From assembly GCF_000378825.1 (NCBI RefSeq), contig NZ_KB900388.1, positions 1,177,947 through 1,241,946 on the forward strand: a stretch of DNA of 64,000 bases, given 5' to 3'. Each line of letters opens with the position of its first letter. Position 1 is the first letter of the stretch. Shown piece by piece: positions 36,501-44,887 of the stretch. The stretch is from Salinispora vitiensis. GTDB lineage: Bacteria > Actinomycetota > Actinomycetes > Mycobacteriales > Micromonosporaceae. A program made the position numbers and the translations under genes. Below the pieces are notes generated by a model, which worked only from the letters and a program-made list of their open reading frames with translations, was not told where the DNA came from and did no database searches.

Positions 36501-38113
36501 CGGGACGCCTCGCTCAGGTAGCGTTCCCGCAGCGCAACCTTGCGGACCTTCCCCGTCACCGTGACCGGGAGGTCGGCGGAACGGACCGGAACCACCCGCC
36601 GTAGGGTCGCCCCGACCTCCCCGCCCAGCGCCTCCCGAACCGCCGCGGTGCGGTCCGTGGTCTCGTCCGCGCCGGTGGCCAGTTCCAGCAGCACGTCGGT
36701 GACGACACCGGCCGGCTGGCGCACCATGACCACCGTGCAGTCGGTGACGTCGGGGCAGGCGGCGAGGATCCGCTCCTCGGAGAGCGCGGTGTAGAAGCGC
36801 TTTCCGCCGACCGAGTCGACCGAGTCGACCGCGCGGTCCAGGTGGTAGTACCAGCCGTCGGCGTCGGCGTACACCAAGTCCCCGGTCAGGTACCAGCCGC
36901 GCTGACGGTAGCGGTGGGTGGTGACCGAGTCGTTCCAGTAGCCGCGGAACAGCGACGGCGAGTCGATGCCCAGCCAGCCGGCCTCGCCCGTGGGCACCGG
37001 CTCGCCCGCCGCGTCCAGCACGGCGACCTTCGTGAACTGGTACGGCCGGCCGATGCACCGTCCGTACCGGTCGGTCTCCCGGGTGTGGGTGATGTGGAAC
37101 ATGGAGTGTCCCATCTCGGAGGAGCCGAGACCGTCGATGAACACCGATCCCGGTACCCGGCTGACGCCCGTGCGGGTCATCACGTCCCGGGAGCCGACCG
37201 CCACCAGATGCCGGATGTGTGGCTCGTGCGACGAGTCGCCGGTGTTGAACCACAGCCGTACCGAGTCCAGGTCGTACCCGGCCAGGTCGCACCGGGCCAG
37301 CTCGGCCCAGGTGACCGAGAAGCCGAACACCCCGTCCGGGCGCCAACGCTGGATGGCGTCGAGAACCCGCTCTCCCCCCTGCTCGGAGAGGAGGAGCATC
37401 TCGGAACGGTTACCCAGCACCTGGTTGACCATGAGCACGGTGGCGGTGTGCGGGGCGGGCAGGGCGCTCAGGATCCGGCTGGTGCCCTGCGCCTGCGGCA
37501 TGCTCAGCAGGTGCCGGGTCGCCGCGAAGAGGCTGGCGTGCGAGTGCAGCACCGCCTTCGGCACTCCGGTGGTGCCGGAGGTGTGGGTGATCACGATCGG
37601 GTCGTCCGGGTGGTGCCGGTAGTGGGCGGGCGCCGCCTCCGGGTCACCGCTGCCGGCCTCGGCCGGGGTGCCCAGCACCGGGACCCCGAGGTCGTGTTCG
37701 GCGAGCAGCATGCGGTGTGCCTCGTCGGCGAGCACCGCGACGCCCCGCAACCGCCGGATGTACTCGGCGGCGACGGTCGGCGGCAGCTGCCCGTTCATCA
37801 GCGCCGGGATCGCACCGAGCCGGGTCAGCGCGAGGTAGCTCAGCACCATGTCCGCGACCGGGGTGGCCCAGACCGCCACCGGGTCACGGGGGCCGATGCC
37901 CCGTTCGTGCAGCCAGCCGGCCCGGGCTGCCACCCGGCGGTCGAGCTGTCCCAGCGTGAGCGCCGTCTCGGCGGGGTGCCCGTCCACCGGTGTGTCGAAC
38001 GTCAGGCAGGGCGTGTCCGGGTCGGCACCGTGCGCCAGCACCCGCTCGAGCACATTCCCGGCGCCAATGTGGTTGTCGGCGGCGAGCAGCCCCCGGATTC
38101 CCCTGGGTTTCAT
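36497..38113 (-). CDS. ANL-superfamily AMP-ligase 2 (acyl-CoA/acyl-ACP synthetase-like)
   Basis: 538 residues. P-loop ITHTSGTTGVPKAV near 175, YGRCIGRPYQF near 330, the domain-hinge region VDSVGGKRFYTALSEE near 438 and the C-terminal Lys in TVTGKVRKVAL near 522 define an adenylating ligase. It activates a carboxylic acid and probably loads it on ACP or CoA to prime the ketosynthases. Its hinge reads VGGKRFY in place of the common GxRIxxxE, a variant seen in some class I ligases. It overlaps both neighbours by 4 bp (ATGA at each end). The substrate is unknown. Confidence 0.88.
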   Translation of the reverse strand: MKPRGIRGLLAADNHIGAGNVLERVLAHGADPDTPCLTFDTPVDGHPAETALTLGQLDRRVAARAGWLHERGIGPRDPVAVWATPVADMVLSYLALTRLGAIPALMNGQLPPTVAAEYIRRLRGVAVLADEAHRMLLAEHDLGVPVLGTPAEAGSGDPEAAPAHYRHHPDDPIVITHTSGTTGVPKAVLHSHASLFAATRHLLSMPQAQGTSRILSALPAPHTATVLMVNQVLGNRSEMLLLSEQGGERVLDAIQRWRPDGVFGFSVTWAELARCDLAGYDLDSVRLWFNTGDSSHEPHIRHLVAVGSRDVMTRTGVSRVPGSVFIDGLGSSEMGHSMFHITHTRETDRYGRCIGRPYQFTKVAVLDAAGEPVPTGEAGWLGIDSPSLFRGYWNDSVTTHRYRQRGWYLTGDLVYADADGWYYHLDRAVDSVDSVGGKRFYTALSEERILAACPDVTDCTVVMVRQPAGVVTDVLLELATGADETTDRTAAVREALGGEVGATLRRVVPVRSADLPVTVTGKVRKVALRERYLSEASR

Positions 38114-38625
38114 GGTCGCTCCTCCTCCAGCAGCACGGCGACGGCCGACTCCGCATCACCGTCGTCCGGTGCCGTGTCGATCAGGATCAGCAACACCGCG
38201 TCGGCGTCGCCGTCGTACAGCAACAGGTCGGCCTCGGCGAACCCGGCCGCCCGCGGGTCGCCGGTCGGCGCGAGGCAGACCACCGGTCCACCCAGCCCCC
38301 AGCGGGCGGCTACGTGGCCGGCCACGCTGTTCGGCACCGACTGGAAGAAGAACAGCGGTCCCGGTCGACGGTCAGCGGCCACCGCGGCCCGCACGTACGC
38401 CGCACTGGCCTCGTCACCGGTCGGGCTGACCAGCACGATCGCGGTGCGCTCCCCGTCGACGGCCGGTGCCGCCCGGTACGCCCGGCGCAGGCACCGATTC
38501 GCTACCGCCGCCACCAGCGGGTTGAACGCCGAGTGGACGAATCCTGGTAGCGGCGGCAACGCGTGGTCACCCGGTTCCGGCCAGGCCGCCCGGGCCCGAA
38601 CGGTCGGTCCACCCGGGCCGGTCAC
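38110..38625 (-). CDS. Ketosynthase N-terminal-domain fragment (Ketoacyl-synt_2-like)
   Basis: 171 residues. The segment FFFQSVPNSVAGHVAARWGL near 115, followed by GPVVCLAP, matches the strand-helix that precedes the active-site Cys of ketosynthases, and FVHSAFNPLVAAVANRC near 27 fits the N-terminal Ketoacyl-synt_2 group. The protein ends without the Cys loop or the C-terminal thiolase half, so it cannot condense by itself. Such stand-alone fragments occur in type II clusters with several KS genes and may be structural partners. Its GTG overlaps the KS2 stop and its stop overlaps the ligase start. Confidence 0.7.
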   Translation of the reverse strand: MTGPGGPTVRARAAWPEPGDHALPPLPGFVHSAFNPLVAAVANRCLRRAYRAAPAVDGERTAIVLVSPTGDEASAAYVRAAVAADRRPGPLFFFQSVPNSVAGHVAARWGLGGPVVCLAPTGDPRAAGFAEADLLLYDGDADAVLLILIDTAPDDGDAESAVAVLLEEERP

Positions 38626-39701
38626 GTCACACCCAGCAACAGGGCGGTGCTCGCGCCCCCGAAGGCGGCGTTGAGGGTGAGTGCGTAGCCGGTGACCGCC
38701 GGTCGGGGCACGTCCCGGATGACATCGAGCGGGCAGTCCGGGTCCGGCCCGAGCCAGCCGGCGTTCGCCGGCAGCCTGCCGCGCCGCAGCGCGAGCACCG
38801 TCACCACCAGTTCCAGCAGGCCGGACGCCTCCAGGGCATGCCCGTGCAGAGCCTTGGTGGAGCTCACCGGTACCCGCTCGGCCAGCGGGCCCAGGGCGGT
38901 CCGCAGCGCCGCCGTCTCGGCCGCGTCGCCCGGCCCGGACCCGGTGGCATTGGCGTTGACGTAGCCAATCTCCACTGGATCACGACCAGCGCGGGCCAGC
39001 GCGGCGGTGATCGCCCGGGCCAGGCCGCGACCCTTCGGCTCTGGCTGGCAGGGGTGGAAGGCGTCACCGGCCCGCCCCCAGCCGAGCAGGCCGGCGATCG
39101 GTTGCCGGGCGGTGTCGGCACGTTCCAACACCACCGCCGCCACTCCGTCGCCGAGCAGCAGGCCGGTCCGACCGGCGCTGAACGGGCGCACCGCCGCATC
39201 GGTGGCGAGCGCCCGGCCGACGTCGAAGAGGGCGTACTGGTCGGGCTCGACCAGGTAGCCGGCGGCGACCACGGCCCGGTTGACCTCGCCGCGACGCAGC
39301 AACACCGCCGCGTCGGCGACCGCGTTGGTTCCCGAGACACACGCCGTGGTGTACGTGCGTACGGCGGGGAAGCCCGTGGCCGCGGCGAGCTCGGCGCCCA
39401 AGGCCGGTACGGACCTCCCGCCGTGCACCGCGAGCAGCAGTGCCGCCTCAGCCCGGTGCAATGCGGTGAGCCCTGCCGACCGGCACGCCGCGGTCACCGC
39501 CTCGGTCAGTTCGTCGGCGAGGGGGCCGGCGTCCGGCAGGGTGGCCGCCGCGTTGACCCGCCGGGGGCCGGTGTGGAACCGGCCGACCGGCCGGAACGCC
39601 GGGACTCCGGCAAGTACCCCGGTCAACTGCGCCTCGGCACCCCGACCGAGGGCACTGGTCGCGTGGACACCAGTGAGGAGAACATCGGCCGGCTCAGCCA
39701 T
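38622..39701 (-). CDS. Short atypical ketosynthase KS2 (Cys-Asn-His)
   Basis: 359 residues from ATG 39701, some 50 shorter than KS1. The nucleophile Cys121 (TTACVSGTNAV) is kept and so is His288 (KALHGHALEASG), but the first catalytic His is Asn251: the motif reads YVNANATGSG where KS1 has YVNAHGTGTT. Cys-Asn-His is the residue set of KASIII enzymes rather than FabF, though the fold here is FabF-like. It could be a priming or transfer ketosynthase, or the partner (chain-length-factor-like) subunit of KS1. It overlaps the ACP2 gene by 8 bp. Confidence 0.86.
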   Translation of the reverse strand: MAEPADVLLTGVHATSALGRGAEAQLTGVLAGVPAFRPVGRFHTGPRRVNAAATLPDAGPLADELTEAVTAACRSAGLTALHRAEAALLLAVHGGRSVPALGAELAAATGFPAVRTYTTACVSGTNAVADAAVLLRRGEVNRAVVAAGYLVEPDQYALFDVGRALATDAAVRPFSAGRTGLLLGDGVAAVVLERADTARQPIAGLLGWGRAGDAFHPCQPEPKGRGLARAITAALARAGRDPVEIGYVNANATGSGPGDAAETAALRTALGPLAERVPVSSTKALHGHALEASGLLELVVTVLALRRGRLPANAGWLGPDPDCPLDVIRDVPRPAVTGYALTLNAAFGGASTALLLGVT

Positions 39702-39933
39702 TGGCGACGGCCAGGGCGGTCTGGAATACCACCAGTGCGTCGTCAATGGTGCGAATCCCGGCGAGTTGGTCGTCGGTGAAGTCGAGTCGCCGGTCATAGC
39801 GCTGCTCGACCAGGTGCACAAGCCAGGCCAGCTCCATCGAGCCGATCCGCTCGGGCTGCTCGGTCGGTCGGTCGGTGAGCTGGGCGAGCATGGCCACCAG
39901 GTCGACTCGCGCCAGGTCGGGCTGACCGGCCAT
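39694..39933 (-). CDS. Acyl carrier protein 2
   Basis: 79 residues. A four-helix ACP pattern is plausible, with the phosphopantetheine Ser32 in ERIGSMELAWLVHLVEQ, where GS stands in place of the canonical DS, followed by LDFTDDQLAGIRTIDDAL, the usual helix III region. It starts one base inside the ACP1 stop (TGATG) and overlaps the KS2 start by 8 bp. It is a likely substrate of the PPTase at 40215. The departure from DSL makes it divergent but not clearly inactive. Confidence 0.75.
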   Translation of the reverse strand: MAGQPDLARVDLVAMLAQLTDRPTEQPERIGSMELAWLVHLVEQRYDRRLDFTDDQLAGIRTIDDALVVFQTALAVANG

Positions 39934-40199
39934 CAGGATCGGTCGTTCCGCGTCCGGGCGACCCGGTTGGCGACCATCGTGGTGAACTCGCCCACCGTCA
40001 TCAGAGCCAGTTGCTCCGACTCCTCCTCGGCGAACGTCAGTCCGTACTGGTCCTCAACCCGGACCGCCAGGTCGGCGAGGGCTAGGGACTCCAGGTCCAC
40101 CCCGGCGGGCCCGAGAGTGGCATCGTCGTCGATCCCATCCACGTCGTAGTTCATGTCGGAAAGTTGCTCGATGACGAAGGCGCGGACCTCGGCTCTCAT
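39933..40199 (-). CDS. Acyl carrier protein 1
   Basis: 88 residues with the attachment Ser38 in GVDLESLALADLAVRVEDQYG, an ESL variant of the DSL motif, then acidic helix II and LMTVGEFTTMVANRV at the end. A good ribosome site (GGAGAGAGG) lies before the ATG. It is the first gene of the 12-gene operon that runs to 29042. Its start codon is only 15 bp from the start of the divergent PPTase gene, so the promoter must lie within that coding sequence or use a leaderless start. Confidence 0.85.
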   Translation of the reverse strand: MRAEVRAFVIEQLSDMNYDVDGIDDDATLGPAGVDLESLALADLAVRVEDQYGLTFAEEESEQLALMTVGEFTTMVANRVARTRNDRS

Positions 40200-40214
40200 G
40201 GCTAACCTCTCTCC

Positions 40215-40841
40215 GTGAACCTGTCACCGGTGTCGGGTCGGGACACCGTTTACGTCTGGATCGGTCGGGGTGCCGGCGGTCAGCCGGCCTCAGCCGAGCT
40301 GCTGCTGCGACAGGCGGCTGCCGGGGTGCTGGGCTGCCCGGAGGCGGACCTCGTGGTGACCCATCGGCCCGGCGCGGCTGCGCTGGTCACCCGGGACACC
40401 GGCCGGGGCCAGGTCGCCGTGCCGGCGAGTGTGAGCCGCGGCGGTGGCGTGACGGTGGTCGCCGTCCGAAGCGGCGGGCCGGTGGGGGTGGACGTCGAGC
40501 GGTGCCGCCAGTTGCCCGCGCTGGGCCTGGCCCGCCGCTGGTACAGCCCGGCCGAGGTGGCCTGGCTCGCCGCCCGCCCCGAAGCGGTCCGAAGTCGGGA
40601 CTTCCTGCGGTTGTGGACCGCGAAGGAGGCCGTCGGCAAGGCGCTCGGCCTCGGTCTGCGCGCCGGCGGTCTGCGTCGGCGGATGCCGGTCCCCGGCCCG
40701 GGACGGATGCGCCCGGTGCCAGCTGTCGCCGATGTCTGGGTCGGCCATCCCCACCGCCCCGGGGCGCTGCTCCTAGCGGTGGCGGTGGTCGGCGGCGAAG
40801 CTGAGATGGTGGTCGTCGGGGAGGCGGAGCGACGGCGGTAG
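40215..40841 (+). CDS. Sfp-type 4'-phosphopantetheinyl transferase
   Basis: 208 residues. The Mg/CoA-binding motifs are present: GVDVERCRQL near 95 and FLRLWTAKEAVGKALGLGLR near 133-152. It converts apo-carrier proteins to the holo form, here most likely ACP1, ACP2 and the ACP domain of the aromatase fusion. GTG 40215 has no clear ribosome site; GTG 40230 is an alternative, or the gene is leaderless. It is convergent with AMP-ligase 3 and divergent from ACP1. Confidence 0.92.
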   Translation: MNLSPVSGRDTVYVWIGRGAGGQPASAELLLRQAAAGVLGCPEADLVVTHRPGAAALVTRDTGRGQVAVPASVSRGGGVTVVAVRSGGPVGVDVERCRQLPALGLARRWYSPAEVAWLAARPEAVRSRDFLRLWTAKEAVGKALGLGLRAGGLRRRMPVPGPGRMRPVPAVADVWVGHPHRPGALLLAVAVVGGEAEMVVVGEAERRR

Positions 40842-40872
40842 CCCCCTCGCCGGGGCGGAGTCGCTGGCCCGG

Positions 40873-42273
40873 TCACGATGTCCCCGCTGTCCGCAGCGTC
40901 TCCACCGAGCGGACCAGCTTGCCGGTGGTCGTGCGGGGCAGCTGGTCGAGCAGCCGCAGGGTGCGGGGCCGCTTGTAGCTGGCCAGCCGCTCGGCGAGCT
41001 GCTGGTCCAGGGTCTCCTCGGCGAGAGTGCCCACCGGCTGCACGTACGCGGTGATGCCGTCATCCCAGACCACCACCGCGGCGGCGACCCCCGGTAGCTC
41101 GGCGACTGTCTTCTCCACCTCGGTCAGGTCGACCTTCATCCCGCCGACCGAGACCTGAGAGTCGAGCCGGCCGTGGATGGTCACCAGGCCGCTGTCCGGG
41201 TCCACGGTGCCCGCGTCCCGGGTGTGTAGCCAACCCTCGGACCACCGGGACGGGTCGGTGTGGCCGAGGTACGGGGAGTCGGGGCAGCTCACCCACAGCT
41301 CGCCGGCGACCTCGCGAACGTCGATGCCGGGCACGGGGAGGATCCCGGGCCGGTGTTGTCCGTGCAGGTCGGTGCCGATGACCCCCACCTCGGTCATCCC
41401 ATACATGTTGCCCAGTGGTACGCCGAACCGCTCGGTGAAGGAGCGGACCGTGGTGGCCGAAACCAGTTCCCCACCGGTGATCATCCGGGTGAACATCGGT
41501 AGTGGCCGGTCTGACTGGGTCGCGGCCAGGAGCCCGATATGGAATGGCACGCCGAGGACGGTGGCCGGGCTGTCGGCGGCGCCGATCGCATCGAGCACCG
41601 CCCCGCCGCTGAGTCGTTCCGGTGGGACCAGTTCGACGCCGGCGTGCAGCCCGTAGAGCAGGCCACCGACGAGGCCGAGCACGTGCACCATGGACGGAAG
41701 CAGGATGAGTCGTTCGCCGGGTAGGGCCACGCCGTCGAGCTGGGTGTAGCGACGTACCTCAGCGACCAGGTCAGCGGCGTTCCGACCAATGACTTTGGCG
41801 GGTCCGGTGGAGCCGGAGCTGAGTTGGATCACCGCGTGGTCGGTGGGGGCCGGGCGGTCGCCGTACCGGGTAACCCCCTCGGTGACCTCGACGAAGACTC
41901 GTAGTGCGCCGCCACCGGTACGGACCGGTGCCACGACCACCTGCGGGGTTAGCCGCCGCAGTGCACGGTCGACCTCGTGGTCGGTGAGCCGATGGTCCAG
42001 CAGGATGGCCTGGGCACCGCTCCGCCAGGTGGCGAGCAGGTTCACCACGTACGCCAGGGACGGCGGCAGCCGTAGCGCGACGGCCCCCCCGGGCCGCAGT
42101 CCAGCGGCGTCGAGGCGGGTCTGTGCCGCGGTGACCAGCCGGTGTAACGTGCCCCGGTCAACCGGGTCGGGGAGTCGGAGGCAGACGTCGGCCGGTTTGC
42201 CGGTAAACAGAAAATCGTCTACCCAGTCGGGATCGGTCGCATCGGAATCGCGGGACGAGGGGTTCCCATTCAC
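40873..42273 (-). CDS. ANL-superfamily AMP-ligase 3
   Basis: 466 residues, a short ligase. P-loop IQLSSGSTGPAKVI near 150, YGMTEVG near 295, TRDAG near 350, hinge GRLDSQVSVGGMKVDLTEVE near 367 and the catalytic Lys in PRTTTGKLVRS near 454 are all present. Hinge and A10 motifs are canonical, so it should be active and may load an acid onto a carrier protein. It lies on the minus strand upstream of the PPTase and faces it tail to tail, so it needs its own promoter in 42274-42765. Confidence 0.88.
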   Translation of the reverse strand: MNGNPSSRDSDATDPDWVDDFLFTGKPADVCLRLPDPVDRGTLHRLVTAAQTRLDAAGLRPGGAVALRLPPSLAYVVNLLATWRSGAQAILLDHRLTDHEVDRALRRLTPQVVVAPVRTGGGALRVFVEVTEGVTRYGDRPAPTDHAVIQLSSGSTGPAKVIGRNAADLVAEVRRYTQLDGVALPGERLILLPSMVHVLGLVGGLLYGLHAGVELVPPERLSGGAVLDAIGAADSPATVLGVPFHIGLLAATQSDRPLPMFTRMITGGELVSATTVRSFTERFGVPLGNMYGMTEVGVIGTDLHGQHRPGILPVPGIDVREVAGELWVSCPDSPYLGHTDPSRWSEGWLHTRDAGTVDPDSGLVTIHGRLDSQVSVGGMKVDLTEVEKTVAELPGVAAAVVVWDDGITAYVQPVGTLAEETLDQQLAERLASYKRPRTLRLLDQLPRTTTGKLVRSVETLRTAGTS

Positions 42274-42765
42274 TGCCGTTCACCGCCCAGCACAAATAAG
42301 GGCATTCCTGCCCTTGAGGGGGTTCCACCGAGATGCTGCGGCCGACCCTACGGCAGGCTCCAGATCCGCTAACAGGTGCGAAAGGATAGATCAAAAAAGG
42401 CGGCTGGCCGGATTGCCGGTAACCACTTCGCCGTGCAGGATCGCGCGCGTGCACCCGCACCAAAACCAACGGGTGAGCCTGAATGCGTTAGGAGGACCTT
42501 CAATACCCGAACGCATGATGCGCCTGCCCCCACGACCGCCTTCCCCGCCGATCGCATCCGTGTGCGGGGCATCCCATCCCAAATATGACATTCATTCTTT
42601 CACACCTATTGCCCAAATACGCCGGGTAATAGGGCAGCCGCACTTCGCGACCTTGCTGTCGGAATACCCTTGTGGGTAGGCATGCTGGTGCGTAGTTGCG
42701 GGGCGGCTGCTTGCTGTTCCCGCATGAGCAACGACCGCCAGATGGGTTGCCGTAGGGTCGGGGCC
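42274..42765. other. Intergenic region between cluster parts B and C
   Basis: No gene is supported on either strand. It contains a 7-bp hairpin (aagggca ttcc tgccctt, 42298-42315) in the leader of AMP-ligase 3 and a run of A at about 42393. The region is less GC-rich than its surroundings and should hold the promoter for AMP-ligase 3 on the minus strand. Confidence 0.5.
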
Positions 42766-43146
42766 ATGTCGCTGCCCGTACCCGATGATGTCCTGGCCGC
42801 GGTGCAAGACTTCGTGGCTCGGATCGACGCGCTGGATCCGGGCGCGCCGCCTCTGGGGGACTTGACGATATGCCTGGGCGGGCGGGAGTCGCGGCTGGCG
42901 CTGCGCGCCCCGGTCGCCTGGGCATTGGTGGAGGCGTTGCGGGGATACCACGACCCGCGGGATCGGGGTCGCTGCGGCCATTGTGGTAGCCCGCGGCTTG
43001 ACGACAACTTCCTGTGTCGGGACTGTGGACGACCCGACGGGCTGTTCGGGCAGCTGCTCGCGGAGCGGGCAGCGCGGCACGCCGAGCCGGCAGCGATTTC
43101 GGCCACGCCGGTCGACGAGAGCCGGCAGGCGCAAGCCGAGGGCTAA
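42766..43146 (+). CDS. Small protein with a zinc-ribbon-like CxxC pair
   Basis: 126 residues from ATG 42766; in-frame starts at 42670 and 42724 would lengthen it. The N-terminal 65 residues look globular; then CGHCGSPRLDDNFLCRDCG near 66-84 forms two CxxC knuckles typical of a small zinc ribbon. No family name is known to me. It is the only plus-strand gene between cluster parts B and C, and its role (regulatory or unrelated) is unknown. Confidence 0.6.
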   Translation: MSLPVPDDVLAAVQDFVARIDALDPGAPPLGDLTICLGGRESRLALRAPVAWALVEALRGYHDPRDRGRCGHCGSPRLDDNFLCRDCGRPDGLFGQLLAERAARHAEPAAISATPVDESRQAQAEG

Positions 43147-43283
43147 CGGCTTAGACGTGGACTCCAGCCGGCGTACCTGGTGTGTGGGAGCGAGTAGTAC
43201 CGCACCGCCAACGGCCGGGGTGCCACGTTGCCGATACCGGCCAGGCACCCCGCACCAGCCGGGGTGCGGGATGCCCGGTGTCG

Positions 43284-43643
43284 TCAGGGCAGGGTCGGAG
43301 TCTGGGCATGAATGTGGAAGCGCAGGGAGCGGGCATCGGTGAAGCACTCCCGCATCGGGCGGACCAGATCACGGTGCTCCGGGCTCCGTTCCCACGCCTC
43401 GAAATCCGCCAGACTCGCCCACTCGCTGGTGATCAACCACTGCTCCGGGTCCACCGCCGACCGGCACACCTGATCAACCCGGTGTCCCGGCACCCCGTCC
43501 GCGACGAGGTGCCGTACCGCCTCGTACGCGGCCAGGAACGCCTCCGTCCGTTCCGTTGGCACCCGCACCAGAAACACCACCCGTCCCCCGGCCATACCGG
43601 CGCCAGGCCGGGCCGCCGCATTCCGTGCGTCCAGTTCGGTCAC
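43284..43643 (-). CDS. ABM-domain monooxygenase/cyclase-like protein
   Basis: 119 residues with the ferredoxin-like antibiotic-biosynthesis-monooxygenase fold: VVFLVRVPTERTEAFLAAYE near 22, then WLITSEWASLADFEAWERSP near 68-87 and a final beta strand. Members such as ActVA-ORF6 oxidise polyketide phenols to quinones without cofactor; others act as cyclases. It is the last gene of the minus-strand PKS operon, and its GTG overlaps the CLF stop. Confidence 0.86.
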   Translation of the reverse strand: MTELDARNAAARPGAGMAGGRVVFLVRVPTERTEAFLAAYEAVRHLVADGVPGHRVDQVCRSAVDPEQWLITSEWASLADFEAWERSPEHRDLVRPMRECFTDARSLRFHIHAQTPTLP

Positions 43644-44887
43644 TGCTCACCACCGTCGCTCGGCGCCGCCCCCAGCAGGACCAACGCGCTGTTGAACCCG
43701 TCGAAACCGCGGGCGCAGACCAGCGACAACCGGTTCACCGGCTGTCGCTGCTCCCGCAGGAAATCCAACTCGCACCCCGGCGCGACCTCCTCCGGTCCCG
43801 CGGACGCCGGCAGCGTGTCATGGGCGAAGGCGAGCAACGCGGTCGCCACGTCCAGAGCGGCTCCCCCCTGGTGGGCCCGCCCAGTCAGCGACTTCTGCGT
43901 GGTGACCGGGGGTAGCCGGTCGCCGAAGACAGCACGCAACGCGATCGCCTCGCTGCGGTCGTAACGCGGTACCCCCAACGCGTCGGGTACCACCACGTCG
44001 ACCGCATCCGCGCCGACCCCGGCCCGGTCCAGCGCCAGCCGCATCGCCCGGGCGTACTGCACCGGGTCGCCCGCTGTGTCCGCGGTGGTGTGGGCGCCGT
44101 CGTGGGTGGCGCCCCACCCCATCACCTCACCGTAGATCCGGGCCCCGCGGGCCAGAGCATGGCCCAACTCCTCCACCACGAAGACCGCACCCCCCTCGGC
44201 CGGCAGGTAGCCACTCGCCGCCGCGTCGAAGGGCCGGTACGCCCGCTCCGGATCCGCCCCCTCGCTGAGCATCCCGGAAGCGAGCTGACAGGCGAGCGCG
44301 TACGGGCTCAACGGGCACTCGGTCGCCCCCGCAATCACCACCGGGGTCCCCCGACGGACGGCCCGGGCGGCGTGCGCCAGGCTGTCCAGCCCACCGGCGG
44401 TCTCGGACACCAACACCCCGCACGGCCCCTTGAACTGGTGGTGGATCGAGAGCTGACCGACGCTGGCGGCGTAGAACCAGGCGATCGACTGGTACGCCCC
44501 GACCGTCCGGGTGGACCCGCCCCACAGCCGTTGCAGCTCCCGCTGCCCGAACAGGTTCCCCCCGGACGAACTGGCCAGGGCGACCGCGTAGCCGTACGGG
44601 TCCGGAGCGCGCAGCGGTAGGCCCGCGTCGGCCAGGGCCAGCCGGGTGGCGGCGAACCCGAGGTGCGTCCACCGGTCGGTCTGCACCAACCGGCGGTTGT
44701 CGGCGTAGGCGCCGGCGTCGAACCCCGACACCTCACCGCCGAAACGGGTCGGGTAGCTGGATGGGTCGAAAAGGGTGATCGGCCCGGTGCGGCGGGTTCC
44801 GGTGAGGACCGTCTGCCAGTGTGCGTCCGCGCCGACACCGCTCGGCGCGACCACCCCGATCCCGGTCACCACCGCCCGCGCGGTCAC
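43640..44887 (-). CDS. Chain length factor (KS-beta) of the aromatic PKS
   Basis: 415 residues, homologous to KS-alpha but without the catalytic triad. The position of the KS Cys reads [10 protein letters not shown] with Thr163 where most CLFs have Gln (EQAGGLDA). The first His is replaced (VVVPDALG) and the second too ([10 protein letters not shown]). It should pair with KS-alpha to set chain length. Start GTG 44887 overlaps the KS-alpha stop (GTGA), the standard coupling for this heterodimer; it is likewise coupled to the ABM gene. Confidence 0.93.
   Translation of the reverse strand: MTARAVVTGIGVVAPSGVGADAHWQTVLTGTRRTGPITLFDPSSYPTRFGGEVSGFDAGAYADNRRLVQTDRWTHLGFAATRLALADAGLPLRAPDPYGYAVALASSSGGNLFGQRELQRLWGGSTRTVGAYQSIAWFYAASVGQLSIHHQFKGPCGVLVSETAGGLDSLAHAARAVRRGTPVVIAGATECPLSPYALACQLASGMLSEGADPERAYRPFDAAASGYLPAEGGAVFVVEELGHALARGARIYGEVMGWGATHDGAHTTADTAGDPVQYARAMRLALDRAGVGADAVDVVVPDALGVPRYDRSEAIALRAVFGDRLPPVTTQKSLTGRAHQGGAALDVATALLAFAHDTLPASAGPEEVAPGCELDFLREQRQPVNRLSLVCARGFDGFNSALVLLGAAPSDGGEQ

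Noticed and set aside
26270..42273. Modular NRPS for Hpg incorporation
   Set aside because: No condensation domain (HHxxxDG) is seen in any frame; ligases are stand-alone.
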